Origin: Lysobacter enzymogenes
GTDB lineage: Bacteria > Pseudomonadota > Gammaproteobacteria > Xanthomonadales > Xanthomonadaceae
Assembly (NCBI RefSeq): GCF_023617245.1
Contig: NZ_CP067396.1
Span: 5,924,001-5,988,000, forward strand
Length of the DNA stretch: 64,000 nucleotides
Reading direction: 5' to 3'
Part shown: in pieces, positions 29,614 through 38,144 of the stretch
Numbering within the stretch: the first letter of the stretch is position 1
Layout: every line of letters begins with the position of its first letter
The notes under the pieces: generated by a model
Told to the model about the DNA's origin: nothing
What the model saw: only the letters and a program-made list of their open reading frames with translations
The model's database searches: none
Program-made: the position numbers and the translations under genes

Positions 29614-30309
29614 TCACAGCGCGGCGTACAGCGCTTCGTCCAGGCTCGCCTGCATCGTCCATGCCAGCCACACGCACGCGGCCAGCGCCGCGGCGAGCTG
29701 CAGCAGCAGCCATGCCCAGCCCCACGGCGGCAGTCCGGCGCCGCCGCGGCGGCGCACGCTGGCGCCTGCGAGGCGATCGTGCAGGGCCAGGTGCTCGGGC
29801 TTGGCCATCGCCACCAGGTGGCCGATGTTGAAGCTCAGCCACGACAGCGACCCGCCCAGGTAGCGCAGCGCCGCGCGTCCGGCGCCGAGTTCGCCGCCGT
29901 CGCGCGCGGCCACGTACAGGCCCAGCGCGCGCTTGCCCGGGGTCGCGCGCCAGGAAGTGAAGGCGATGCAGGCGACTTCGAGCGCGAAGCCGAGCACGGC
30001 GTAGACCATCAGCCAGCCCAGCACCAGCGACAGCAGCGCGGCGGTCGCCGCGGCGGCCGCGGCATGCACCTGCGGGTCGGCGCCGAGGCGGCCGAGGAAG
30101 CCGCCGAAGGCCAGGTCGTCGAGCGCCGAGGCGGCCATCGCATCGGCCACGCGCTGGTTCAGCGCATCCCAGGCCCGCGCGGCGGCGGCGATCAGCAGCC
30201 GCCAGTGGTTTGCGCCGAGCAGGCAGGTGGCGAGGGCGACCAGGGCCGCGTCGAGCGACCAGGCCAGGTAACGCGGCCAGAACCCGGCGGGCGCGCCGGG
30301 CGCGTTCAC
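29614..30309 (-). CDS. RDD family membrane protein
   Basis: A 231-residue membrane protein of the RDD type. The Arg residue near the start (FWPRYLAWSLDAALVAL) and the Asp in LHDRLAG near the end are the family's defining R and D pair, and TPGKRALGLYV matches the central segment. About four hydrophobic helices are present. The start GTG at 30309 overlaps the stop of tatC by GTGA (30306-30309), so it is the fourth gene of the tat operon and translationally coupled. RDD proteins have mixed roles, some in ion exchange; a Tat link is only contextual. Confidence 0.88.
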   Translation of the reverse strand: MNAPGAPAGFWPRYLAWSLDAALVALATCLLGANHWRLLIAAAARAWDALNQRVADAMAASALDDLAFGGFLGRLGADPQVHAAAAAATAALLSLVLGWLMVYAVLGFALEVACIAFTSWRATPGKRALGLYVAARDGGELGAGRAALRYLGGSLSWLSFNIGHLVAMAKPEHLALHDRLAGASVRRRGGAGLPPWGWAWLLLQLAAALAACVWLAWTMQASLDEALYAAL

Positions 30310-31091
30310 GGCTCGGACGCGTCGTCGGCCGGACGCGCGCGCTCGGTGGCGACCCACTTCGCGGCGATGATGCCCAGCTCGTACAGCACGCACATCGGGA
30401 TCGCCAGCATCAGCTGCGAGATCACGTCGGGCGGGGTGATCACCGCCGCGACGATGAAGATGCCGACGATGGCGTAGCCGCGCGCCTCCTTGAGCTGGGC
30501 CGGCGTGACCCAGCCCAGCAGCGCCAGGATCACCAGCGCCACCGGCACCTCGAAGCTGATGCCGAAGGCCAGGAACAGGATCAGCACGAAGTCGAGGTAG
30601 GCGTTGATGTCGGTCATCATCGACACCCCCGCCGGGGTGACCTTGACCAGGAAGCCGAACACCGACGGCAGCACCAGGAAGAACGCGAACGCGCAGCCGA
30701 TGTAGAACAGCGCCAGCGCCGAGACCAGCAGCGGCAGGGCCAGGCGCTTCTCGCGCTTGTACAGGCCCGGAGCGACGAAGGCCCAGGCCTGGTACAGCAG
30801 CCACGGCATCGAGATCATCAGCGCGGCGAAGAACGCCAGCTTCAACGGCGCGGCGAACGGCGAGGCCACTTCGACCGCGATCAGCTGGCTGCCGGCCGGC
30901 AGCTTGGCCAGCAGCGGCGTGGCCAGGTAGTGATAGAGCTTGTTGGCGAACGGCAGCAGGCCCAGGAACACGACCATCAGGCCGGCCACGCCGCGCAGCA
31001 GGCGCGCGCGCAGTTCGATCAGGTGATCGAGCAAGCGCGGTTCGGGCGTGTAGTCGTTGGGATCGCCGGAGCGGGAATCAGCGTCGCTCAT
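30306..31091 (-). CDS. tatC: Sec-independent protein translocase TatC
   Basis: A 261-residue protein with six membrane helices and family motifs: LLDHLIELRARLLR at the start (signal-peptide binding), PFAAPLKLAFFAAL and PWLLYQAWAFVAPGLYKREK in the first periplasmic and cytoplasmic loops, and FGISFEVPVAL near helix 4. TatC recognises the twin-arginine signal and recruits TatA. The start at 31091 overlaps the end of tatB by 14 bases. Confidence 0.97.
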   Translation of the reverse strand: MSDADSRSGDPNDYTPEPRLLDHLIELRARLLRGVAGLMVVFLGLLPFANKLYHYLATPLLAKLPAGSQLIAVEVASPFAAPLKLAFFAALMISMPWLLYQAWAFVAPGLYKREKRLALPLLVSALALFYIGCAFAFFLVLPSVFGFLVKVTPAGVSMMTDINAYLDFVLILFLAFGISFEVPVALVILALLGWVTPAQLKEARGYAIVGIFIVAAVITPPDVISQLMLAIPMCVLYELGIIAAKWVATERARPADDASEP

Positions 31092-31620
31092 CGTTCGGCG
31101 TCTGTGCGGTGGAGGGGCGGTAGTCGGGCTGGCTGGCGCCGGAGTAGTCCAGGTGCGACGGCTCGGCGTGCGCGGTGTCGGCCGCGGCGTGCGCGGGCGC
31201 GGCGTACGCGGCCGCGCGGTCCGAAGCCGCGCCGTTCGAGGCGCCGTCGCCCAAGGCTTGATCTTCCAGCGCCGCCGGATCGCGCGGCGCGGCGGCGGCA
31301 TCGTCGGCGGCCGCAGCGGCGGCGCCGGTGCCGGCGACGCGGCGGTTGAGATCGTCCACGCCTTCGCGCAGGGCGCGGTCGCCGTCGCGCAACTGCTGCT
31401 GCGCCGAACGCAAATCGTCCTGGGCCTGGCGCAGGCTGCGCTTGAGCTCATCGTCGGCCAGCTCGCGCTCGAGCTCGGACTTGACCGAATACCACTGCGC
31501 GCGCGCGCGCCGCACCCACAGCCCGGCGAAGCGCGCCGCCTTGGGCAGGCGCTCGGGCCCGAGCACGATCAGGGCCACGATCGCGATCACGAAGACTTCC
31601 GAGAAGCCGATGTCGAACAT
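31078..31620 (-). CDS. tatB: Sec-independent protein translocase TatB
   Basis: A 180-residue protein. The N-terminus MFDIGFSEVFVIAIVALIVL has the conserved GFSE and the membrane helix, followed by GPERLPK and the amphipathic helix. The C-terminal half is a disordered Ala/Asp-rich tail. TatB binds TatC and the twin-arginine substrate. The tail (about 90 residues) is longer than in E. coli but typical of high-GC relatives. It starts 39 bases after the tatA stop. Confidence 0.95.
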   Translation of the reverse strand: MFDIGFSEVFVIAIVALIVLGPERLPKAARFAGLWVRRARAQWYSVKSELERELADDELKRSLRQAQDDLRSAQQQLRDGDRALREGVDDLNRRVAGTGAAAAAADDAAAAPRDPAALEDQALGDGASNGAASDRAAAYAAPAHAAADTAHAEPSHLDYSGASQPDYRPSTAQTPNDERR

Positions 31621-31659
31621 GCGTGCGTGGCTATGCGGAAGAGACGGGGCGGCGCCGGA

Positions 31660-31890
31660 TCAGCGCTGGTTGCGCTCGTCGTTGCGCGCGGACGTATTGC
31701 TGTCGCTGCTGTTGCGCGTCTCGTCCTTGAGCTGGCCGGGCTGCTTGTCCTCGTCGTCGGCCATGCCCTTCTTGAAACCCTTCACCGCATCGCCGAGATC
31801 CTTGCCCACGCTGCCCAGGCGCTTGGTCCCGAACACCAGCAGAACAATCACAAGGACGATGATCCAATGACCGATGCCCCAGGCGCCCAT
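31660..31890 (-). CDS. tatA: Sec-independent protein translocase TatA
   Basis: A 76-residue protein. MGAWGIGHWIIVLVIVLLVF is the N-terminal helix; FGTKRLGSVGKDLGDAVKGFKK is the hinge and amphipathic helix, with the FGTKRL and DLGxAVKGFK signatures. TatA polymerises to form the pore for folded proteins. It is the first gene of tatA-tatB-tatC-RDD. The promoter should lie in 31891-32119, the gap to the SYLF gene. Confidence 0.97.
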   Translation of the reverse strand: MGAWGIGHWIIVLVIVLLVFGTKRLGSVGKDLGDAVKGFKKGMADDEDKQPGQLKDETRNSSDSNTSARNDERNQR

Positions 31891-32119
31891 GACGATGCTC
31901 GCTACTCGATGATGAAGGGGCAAGGATACCGCAACCGTCCTTAAGCCGATGTGGCATAAGTCCTGCTGCGCCACCGGCCGGAACCGGCAAGGTGCGGCGC
32001 TCGCGCAGGCGCGGCGAACGCCGGTGTACCGACGCGGCGGGCGCAGCGGCGCGGCCCGCACGCCCGTGCGGCGGCGGCGTCCCGCCTGAATCGGGAAACC
32101 GCCGCGCCGCGGGCCGCGC

Positions 32120-33049
32120 TCAGGGCAGCGGCTCGACCTTGGCCGGGTTGGGCTGGGCCGGAACGTTCTCGAACGGCGCCGGCTGGCCCTGCACCGGCTG
32201 CGGTTGCGCCGGCTGGGCCGGCGCCAGCCGCTGATGGGCGGGCGCGGCCTGCGTCGGCGCGGCGCCGGCCGGCGGGGCCACGGTCACGCCGGGCGCGGGA
32301 TACACCGTGGTGCCCAGTTCCGGGCGCTGGTCCTCGGCCACGCGCTTGGCGCGCGCGGCCGCGCTGGCCTCTTCCAGGCGGTCGCGGAAATCGACCACGG
32401 CGTTGGACGGCTGGCCGCTGGCGCGGCCCTCGAAAATCATGCGCGGGGTGTTGCCGCTGCCGTACACCGCCTGGTTGGCGGCATCGTCGATCGACAGCAC
32501 CGCGCCGTCGAGGGCGATGCCGGCGAACAGGCCGCGCGCGCGCGACCACGACCAGATCTCGGCCTTGAGCTGACCGTCGGTGGCCGCCGCGGCGGTGCGC
32601 CCGACCGGGCCGGCGGCGACGCTGGCGTCGCCGCCGAGGGTCAGCTTGCCGTTGACGATCGAGTCCAGGCCGCGCGCGCCGCGGAACACCAGCACGATGT
32701 CGGAGGACTGCACGCCGGCCTGGAAACCGACGCTGCCGCCGGTGAGCTTGATGAAACTGGGATTGGACCAGGTGCCGTCGGGATTCTTCACCGACACCAG
32801 GCCGTGGCCGCGGCGGCCGCCGAACACCAGGCCGACCTTGAGCGTGTCGGGCACGACCACGATCGCGCGGGCCTCGTCGAACAGCTTGTCGGGAATCGCC
32901 GATTCGGGAATCTGCTGGATGTCGCCGAGCACGCGCATCGCATCGCGGGCGCGCTGGTCCTCATCGGGACCGGCCACGGCGGCGGTGGCGGACAGGCCCA
33001 GGCTCAGGGCCAGGCTCAGACTCAGGAGGCGGGACTGCGGACGGGACAT
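32120..33049 (-). CDS. Secreted SYLF-domain (Ysc84-like) lipid-binding protein
   Basis: A 309-residue protein with a signal peptide (cleavage after AAVA near residue 26) and a SYLF domain, seen in ARAIVVVPDTLKVGLVFGGRRGHGLV, GVQSSDIVLVF and the glycine-rich stretches around SVGFQAG. The domain is known to bind phosphoinositides or lipids in eukaryotes and is common in the bacterial periplasm. The last 60 residues are Pro/Ala/Gln-rich and probably disordered. It stands alone on its strand, with tatA downstream but a 229-base gap between. Confidence 0.88.
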   Translation of the reverse strand: MSRPQSRLLSLSLALSLGLSATAAVAGPDEDQRARDAMRVLGDIQQIPESAIPDKLFDEARAIVVVPDTLKVGLVFGGRRGHGLVSVKNPDGTWSNPSFIKLTGGSVGFQAGVQSSDIVLVFRGARGLDSIVNGKLTLGGDASVAAGPVGRTAAAATDGQLKAEIWSWSRARGLFAGIALDGAVLSIDDAANQAVYGSGNTPRMIFEGRASGQPSNAVVDFRDRLEEASAAARAKRVAEDQRPELGTTVYPAPGVTVAPPAGAAPTQAAPAHQRLAPAQPAQPQPVQGQPAPFENVPAQPNPAKVEPLP

Positions 33050-33431
33050 GGACGGCTCCGGCGGTGTGGTGCGAGCGATTCGCGGATAAGGACGCCTGCG
33101 CGGGCGACCGGACGTACAGACCGCGACGGCGGCGATCGGTTCAAGCTAGTGCGAAAGCGATGAATCGCCACCGAACTGACGCTGTACGGGCGGCCGCGCG
33201 CGAGCGCGAGACGGCCGCATTGTAGGCCGCGCCGGCGCGGCCGCGCCGATCCGTCCGCCGCGCGAGCGCGATCCGCGGGCGGCGCGCTGCGCGGGCGGCG
33301 CCGGGGTTTCGGCGCGGGCCGAACCGCGCCGGCGGCCGACCGCCGGGCCGTCCATCGGGCCGTCCATCGGCGCCGTCGATGCCGGCGATTCGAACAAACG
33401 ATGCCCCTCGCCCGCGCGCGGATGTCATCCT
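33050..33431. other. Divergent intergenic region before hemH
   Basis: 382 very GC-rich bases between the SYLF gene (minus) and hemH (plus). No supported gene, tRNA, riboswitch or repeat was recognised. A slightly less GC-rich patch near 33143-33172 (CAAGCTAGTGCGAAAGCGATGAATC) is the likely promoter zone for the SYLF gene. Confidence 0.4.
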
Positions 33432-34430
33432 ATGCGCATGCCCGCGACCGCAAGCAACGACGCTCCCGCCGCCGACACCGCCGTGGTGCTGGTCAACCTC
33501 GGCACGCCCGACGCCGCCAACACCGCGGCCGTGCGCCGCTATCTGGCCGAATTCCTGCACGACCGTCGCGTCGTCGACATGAGCCGCTGGCTGTGGTGCC
33601 CGCTGCTGCATTTCGCGATCCTGCCGCTGCGCAGCGGCAAGGTCGCGCACAAGTACGCCAGCGTGTGGCTGCCGGAAGGTTCGCCGCTGGCGGTGCACAC
33701 CCGCCGCCTGGCCGAAGCGCTGCAGCGCGAACTGCCGCAACTGCGGGTGATCCACGCGATGCGCTACGGCCAGCCGTCGTGGCGCGCGACCCTGCAGCGA
33801 TTGCGCGAACAGGGGATCAAGCGGGTGCTGGCGCTGCCGCTGTATCCGCAGTACTCGACCACCACCACCGCCTCGGTCGGCGATGTGCTCGATGCGGCGC
33901 AGGGCCTGGACAAGCGCCTGGTCCACGACTACCACGCCGATCCGGACTGGGTCGCCGCGGTGGCCGAATCGATCCGCCGCCACCGCGCCGCCCACGGTCC
34001 CGGCGAACATCTGCTGTTCTCCTTCCACGGCCTGCCGCAGCGGCTGGCCGCGGCCGGCGACCCGTATCCGCGCCAGTGCGAGGCCAGCGCGCGCGCGATC
34101 GCGCAGGCGCTGGGCCTGGCCGAGGATGCCTGGACGCTGAGCTACCAATCGCGCTTCGGCCGCGAGCCCTGGCTGGAGCCGGCCACCGCCGACACCCTGA
34201 CCGCGCTGGCCGCGCGCGGCGTGCGCCAGGTCGACGTGGTCGCGCCGGGCTTCGCCGTGGACTGCCTGGAGACGCTGGAAGAAGTGGCGATGATGCTGGC
34301 CGAAGATTTCGCCGCGCGCGGCGGCAAGCTGCGCTACGTGCCCTGCCTCAACGAATCGCCGGCGCACGCGCAGGCGCTGGCCGGGATCGTGCGGCGCGAG
34401 CTGGCCGGGTGGCTGCCGGCCGATCCGTAA
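33432..34430 (+). CDS. hemH: Ferrochelatase
   Basis: A 332-residue enzyme inserting ferrous iron into protoporphyrin IX, the last step of heme synthesis. Family motifs are VVLVNLGTPDA at the start, MRYGQPSW, RVLALPLYPQYSTTTTASVGD, the metal-site His in LFSFHGLPQRL, and YQSRFGREPWLEPATADTL. The C-terminus PCLNESPAHAQAL is also typical. Two ATG codons lie at 33432 and 33438; the first is taken. It is followed by a 470-base non-coding gap. Confidence 0.97.
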   Translation: MRMPATASNDAPAADTAVVLVNLGTPDAANTAAVRRYLAEFLHDRRVVDMSRWLWCPLLHFAILPLRSGKVAHKYASVWLPEGSPLAVHTRRLAEALQRELPQLRVIHAMRYGQPSWRATLQRLREQGIKRVLALPLYPQYSTTTTASVGDVLDAAQGLDKRLVHDYHADPDWVAAVAESIRRHRAAHGPGEHLLFSFHGLPQRLAAAGDPYPRQCEASARAIAQALGLAEDAWTLSYQSRFGREPWLEPATADTLTALAARGVRQVDVVAPGFAVDCLETLEEVAMMLAEDFAARGGKLRYVPCLNESPAHAQALAGIVRRELAGWLPADP

Positions 34431-34900
34431 TCGGCCGGCTTCAGCTTCGACGCTGCGCGAGCGCTCGATCCCGGGCGAGCCGGGCCGATGCGAGTCAGCC
34501 CGGCGATCCACGGCCTGCCGAAGTCGTGCCGATTCGAAGTCCGAACGTTCCGAAGCCTGTCGATGCGAAGCCCGTCGATGCCATACGCGCCGGCTGCGAA
34601 CGCGTCGATTCGACATCGGCCACCGCGCCCGCTGCCCGAAACGCGTCGCCGCGAGTGAGCGCGCCGGCACGTTCCACGGCCGCGGCCGATGCGCGTTGTC
34701 ACCGGCGCGTGCTCTCATGGGCGCCGTTCGACGCCGGCTGGTGAGCCTGCTCTAACCCGGGCTGCTCTAATCCAAGCGTTGCGGGCCGACCGCTGCGGAT
34801 CGTCCGCGCCGCGTCGGGCGAGCCCGACCGGGCCGGCGCCCGTCCCCACCACCCGTTGGAACGCCCGCGCGCGGGCGCCGTTTCGCTACAGGATGCCGCG
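34431..34900. other. Non-coding gap with degenerate GATGCGA-like repeats
   Basis: 470 bases between hemH and the hydrolase gene. No open frame with a ribosome site was supported. The stretch 34480-34600 contains imperfect recurring words (CGATGCGAAG, CCGTCGATGCC, CGAAGCCTGTCGATGC), giving a loosely periodic look. Such AT-poor degenerate repeats may come from slippage. A weak ACAGGA site before 34901 serves the next gene. Confidence 0.4.
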
Positions 34901-35767
34901 ATGGCCGCAATGCAGGAATTCGTCGTCGATACCGTGTTCGGCCGCCTCGCCGGCCTGCGCAACGGTCGCAGCCACGCGCCCAAGCTGCTGGCGCTGCACG
35001 GCTGGCTCGACAATGCCGCCAGCTACGTGCCGCTGGCGCCGTGGCTCGACGGCTACGACCTGGTCGCGCCGGACCTGCCCGGCCACGGCGCCAGCGCGCA
35101 CCTGCCGGCGGCGGCCGAATACACCCTGGTCTCCGGCGCGCGCGCCGCGCTGGCGGTGGCCGACGCGCTGGGTTGGGAGCGCTTCCACCTGCTCGGCCAC
35201 TCGCTCGGCGGCGCCACCGCCAGCATGCTCGCCGCGGCGGTACCGCAGCGCGTGGACAAGCTGCTGTTGATCGAAGCGCTGGGCTCGCTGTCCGAACCCG
35301 AGGAGCGGGTCGGCACCCGCCTGCGCGAGGCCTTCGCCGGCATGGCCGCGGTCGGCGCCAAGCAGCTGCGCGTGTTCGACGACATCGCCATCGCGATCAA
35401 GGTGCGGATGATGGCCAACGACCTCAGCGAACCGGTGGCGCGGCTGCTGGTCGAGCGCGGCATCGCCCCGGTGCGCGGCGACGCCGGCGCGGCCGGCTTC
35501 GTCTGGCGCAGCGACCCGCGCCTGACCCTCACCAGCGCCCAGCGCATGAGCGAAGGGCAGATGCGTTCGCTGATCCGCGCGATCGACAGCCCGACCTGCA
35601 TGATCTGGGCCGATCCGGCGCAGAGCTACATGCCCGATGCGCTGCGGCGCGAGCGCGCGGGCCTGCTGCGCGACGGCGTGTTGCACACGCGCGCGGGCAC
35701 GCATCACCTGCACATGGAACAACCGGCGGTGGTCGGCGAATTGTTCCGCGGCTTCCTCGCCGGCTGA
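34901..35767 (+). CDS. Alpha/beta hydrolase
   Basis: A 288-residue cytoplasmic hydrolase. The oxyanion segment is LLALHGWLDNAASY, the nucleophile elbow is GHSLGGATASML with Ser101, and the catalytic His is in AGTHHLHMEQP at about 268-271, as in the MhpC/DhlA-like fold. Cap-domain helices lie in between. The HGWLDN motif resembles serine hydrolases acting on esters; the substrate is not predictable. The start at 34901 has AGGA nearby and begins the first beta strand; earlier codons in frame are not protein-like. Confidence 0.9.
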   Translation: MAAMQEFVVDTVFGRLAGLRNGRSHAPKLLALHGWLDNAASYVPLAPWLDGYDLVAPDLPGHGASAHLPAAAEYTLVSGARAALAVADALGWERFHLLGHSLGGATASMLAAAVPQRVDKLLLIEALGSLSEPEERVGTRLREAFAGMAAVGAKQLRVFDDIAIAIKVRMMANDLSEPVARLLVERGIAPVRGDAGAAGFVWRSDPRLTLTSAQRMSEGQMRSLIRAIDSPTCMIWADPAQSYMPDALRRERAGLLRDGVLHTRAGTHHLHMEQPAVVGELFRGFLAG

Positions 35768-35827
35768 GCGGCGCGCTGCGTTAGCGACACCGACCGGGGC
35801 GAGCCGGCGGGGACCCGGCCGGTTGGC

Positions 35828-35948
35828 TGGATCGTTCGAACGGGATCGATCGAACGGAACCGCTCGATCAGGATCGCGCAAACGGGATCGCTCGACGGGG
35901 ATCGACCGACTCGGGCAAACCGGCTCGGATGGGTCGATCGACTCATCC
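35828..35948. repeat. Degenerate ~14-bp tandem repeat (GGATCGNTCGAACG-like)
   Basis: About eight imperfect units of roughly 14-15 bases in a row, such as GATCGTTCGAACG, GGATCGATCGAACG, GAACCGCTCGATCA, GGATCGCGCAAACG, GGATCGCTCGACGG. Many units contain the palindromic words TCGA or CGATCG. It lies downstream of the hydrolase gene and of the convergent metallopeptidase gene. The period is not a multiple of three and no frame runs through it. Confidence 0.75.
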
Positions 35949-36037
35949 CGGCCGGCTCGAAGCGCACGGCCGCATCGGCGGCCGCAAGCGGCCTTGTTCA
36001 ATCCCGCGCCGGCATCCGCCCAGGCGCCGCGCCGGCG

Positions 36038-36832
36038 TCACTCGTCCGCGGCGATCAGCTTGCGCAGCCGCGCCTTGAGCGCGCGGCCCGAGTCGCGGAA
36101 GTACTCGCGCTGCAGCCGCCACTGCGGGCAGCGCTGCTCGACCTCGCGCCAGAACGAGCGCGAGTGGTCGGCATGGATCAGGTGGCACAGCTCGTGCACC
36201 AGCACGTATTCGAACGCGGCCGGCGGCGCCAGCACCAGCGACAGGTCCAGCGACAGCGCGCCGTCCGGCGCCAGCGATCCCCATTGCGAGGACATCACCC
36301 GGTAACGCAACCGCGCCGGCGCGCGCGGCAACCCGGGCAGGTAGCGCGGCAGCCAGCGGCCGACGTCGGCGCGGGCCTGGCCTTCGTAGAAATCGCGCAG
36401 CGCGCGCTGCAGCGACTTCAGCGCGACGGTTTCGGGCGCGGCGATCTCGATCGCGTCCTCGCCGGTCTGGATGCGCAGGTAACGCGCGTCCTGCCAGCGC
36501 AACGGCACCTCCGTGCCGCGCAGAGGCAGGGTTTCGGTGCGGTGCGGCTGCAGCCCCGGCGCGTCGGTGCCGGCGCGCGCGAGTTGCGCCAGCAGCCAGT
36601 CGCCGTGCTCGATCACGAAGCGCTGCCCGGCGATCTCGCTGGCGCGCAGCGGTAGGGTCAGGCGCGGGCCGCGCTCGTCGACGCTGAGCTTGATCCGGCG
36701 CGCGCGCGGATCGCGCACGCGCAGCACCTCGACGCGCTGGCCGTTGGCCAGGACGATGGCGACGGTCTCGCGCGAGATCGTGCGCGGCGCGGCCGGCGGC
36801 CGGCCGGTCAGCAGGCGCAGGAGGCTCGTCAT
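36038..36832 (-). CDS. YgjP-like zinc metallopeptidase (SprT/M48-type)
   Basis: A 264-residue protein. The active site HELCHLIHADHSRSFW near residue 220 holds the HExxH zinc motif plus a third His, as in the YgjP (DUF45) family. Before it come RRIKLSVDERGPRLTLPL and MSSQWGSLAPDGALSLDLSL, which match the family's conserved Arg and W-G segments. The start at 36832 gives the usual length. It is thought to be a cytoplasmic metal-dependent peptidase; no target is known. Confidence 0.92.
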   Translation of the reverse strand: MTSLLRLLTGRPPAAPRTISRETVAIVLANGQRVEVLRVRDPRARRIKLSVDERGPRLTLPLRASEIAGQRFVIEHGDWLLAQLARAGTDAPGLQPHRTETLPLRGTEVPLRWQDARYLRIQTGEDAIEIAAPETVALKSLQRALRDFYEGQARADVGRWLPRYLPGLPRAPARLRYRVMSSQWGSLAPDGALSLDLSLVLAPPAAFEYVLVHELCHLIHADHSRSFWREVEQRCPQWRLQREYFRDSGRALKARLRKLIAADE

Positions 36833-36933
36833 GGGTGTGGGACCGCCATGGGGCGAAGCATAGCGCGAGGCGGCGGCGATTTTTCGTTGCGGCGGCAGGC
36901 ACAACGCGGGCAAGGGCGAGGTTCGCCGTAATC

Positions 36934-37026
36934 GCGGTGTCGCGGTCGCGGCTTGCGCCGCTCCTACAGGGCGAGACGCCGGCTACGGCCGCTCCCTGCA
37001 GGAGCGGCGCGAGCCGCGACCGCGTT
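36934..37026. repeat. REP-family A pair (reverse then forward)
   Basis: Reverse copy at about 36936-36968 (GTCGCGGCTTGCGCCGCTCC...) and forward copy at about 36996-37026 (TGCAGGAGCGGCGCGAGCCG). Located between the metallopeptidase promoter region and the end of rdgC. Confidence 0.75.
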
Positions 37027-37064
37027 GCGGCAGGTCGCGCCGCATCCGCGACCCGCGCGCGAAA

Positions 37065-37976
37065 TCAGGCCTCGACCTTCGACAGCTTCAGCGCCTTCTC
37101 CATCACCACGAACAGGCGCTTGACCTCCGCGCTCATCAGCGCGAAACGCGCGTCCAGCTCGGCGCGCAGGCCGTCGCCGTCGCTGTGTTCGAGCTGGTCC
37201 ACCGCGCCGTCGAGCAGCTTGAACTTGCGCACGATCAGGTCTTCGCCGATCACGAACGAGACGTGGTCGTCCAGGCTCAGCGCCAGGCGGGTGACTTGCT
37301 TGCCGGTTTCCAGGTGCTTGGCGATCTCGTCGCTTTCCAGCTCCTGGCGCTGGCACTTGACCACCGCGCCCTGGTCGACCGGGTCGCGCAGTTCGCATTC
37401 GTCGCCGAGCATGATCCCGTCCGGCAGCGGTTCGCCGGCGACCCAGCCGGTCAAGATCGAGCGCGGCGCGACTTCGGCGTTGAGCGGCAGCGCCGGGAAG
37501 CTGCCGACCGCGCGGCGGATCTCGCTGATCACGTTCTCGGCGGTCTTGCGGCTGGAGCTGTCGACGATCACCAGTCCGTGTTCGAGATCGATGATCGCGT
37601 CGGTGCGGCTGGGCTTGATGAAGGCGCGCGGCATCAGGTCGGTGATGAGTTCGTCCTTGAGCCGCTTGCGGGTGCGGCCGCCGGGCTTGCGCCCTTCCTT
37701 CTGCTCGATCTCGGCGAGCTTCTTGGCCAGCATGTCGTTGATGACCGCGCCGGGCAGCAGACGGTCTTCGCCGCCGACCGTCAGCCAGATCGCGCTGCCG
37801 ATGCGGTTGCTGATGGCCGCTTCTTCGTCGGCGCGGCCGAACGGCGAGATGAAGCCGCGCGAGGACAGCTCCAGCGGGCCGACCGGCTTGAGCCGGCACT
37901 CTTCCAGGCCCTTGTCGAGCTCGGCCAGGTCGTGGGTGGTGGGGAAGCGGAAGAACGTGAGATTGCGGAAGAACAT
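37065..37976 (-). CDS. rdgC: Recombination-associated protein RdgC
   Basis: A 303-residue ring-forming DNA-binding protein, which binds duplex DNA without sequence preference and restrains RecA. The N-terminus MFFRNLTFFRF, then GFISPFGR and LTDLMPRAFIKPSRTDAIID-like segments, match the family over the whole length. The start at 37976 is the expected MFF. It is followed upstream on the same strand by ttcA, with 168 bases between. Confidence 0.95.
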   Translation of the reverse strand: MFFRNLTFFRFPTTHDLAELDKGLEECRLKPVGPLELSSRGFISPFGRADEEAAISNRIGSAIWLTVGGEDRLLPGAVINDMLAKKLAEIEQKEGRKPGGRTRKRLKDELITDLMPRAFIKPSRTDAIIDLEHGLVIVDSSSRKTAENVISEIRRAVGSFPALPLNAEVAPRSILTGWVAGEPLPDGIMLGDECELRDPVDQGAVVKCQRQELESDEIAKHLETGKQVTRLALSLDDHVSFVIGEDLIVRKFKLLDGAVDQLEHSDGDGLRAELDARFALMSAEVKRLFVVMEKALKLSKVEA

Positions 37977-38144
37977 TCGGGAACCAGGAAAGTAAATCGA
38001 GGAGGGGGAGTCGGCGTCGCGGGCTCGCGCCTGCCGGGTTTCGTCATTCCCGCGAAAGCGGGCGTCCGCGGACTTCATGCGTTCCCGCACGAAAAGTCCT
38101 GGATTCCCGCCTGCGCGGGAACGATGGGAGGATGCAGCGACGGA

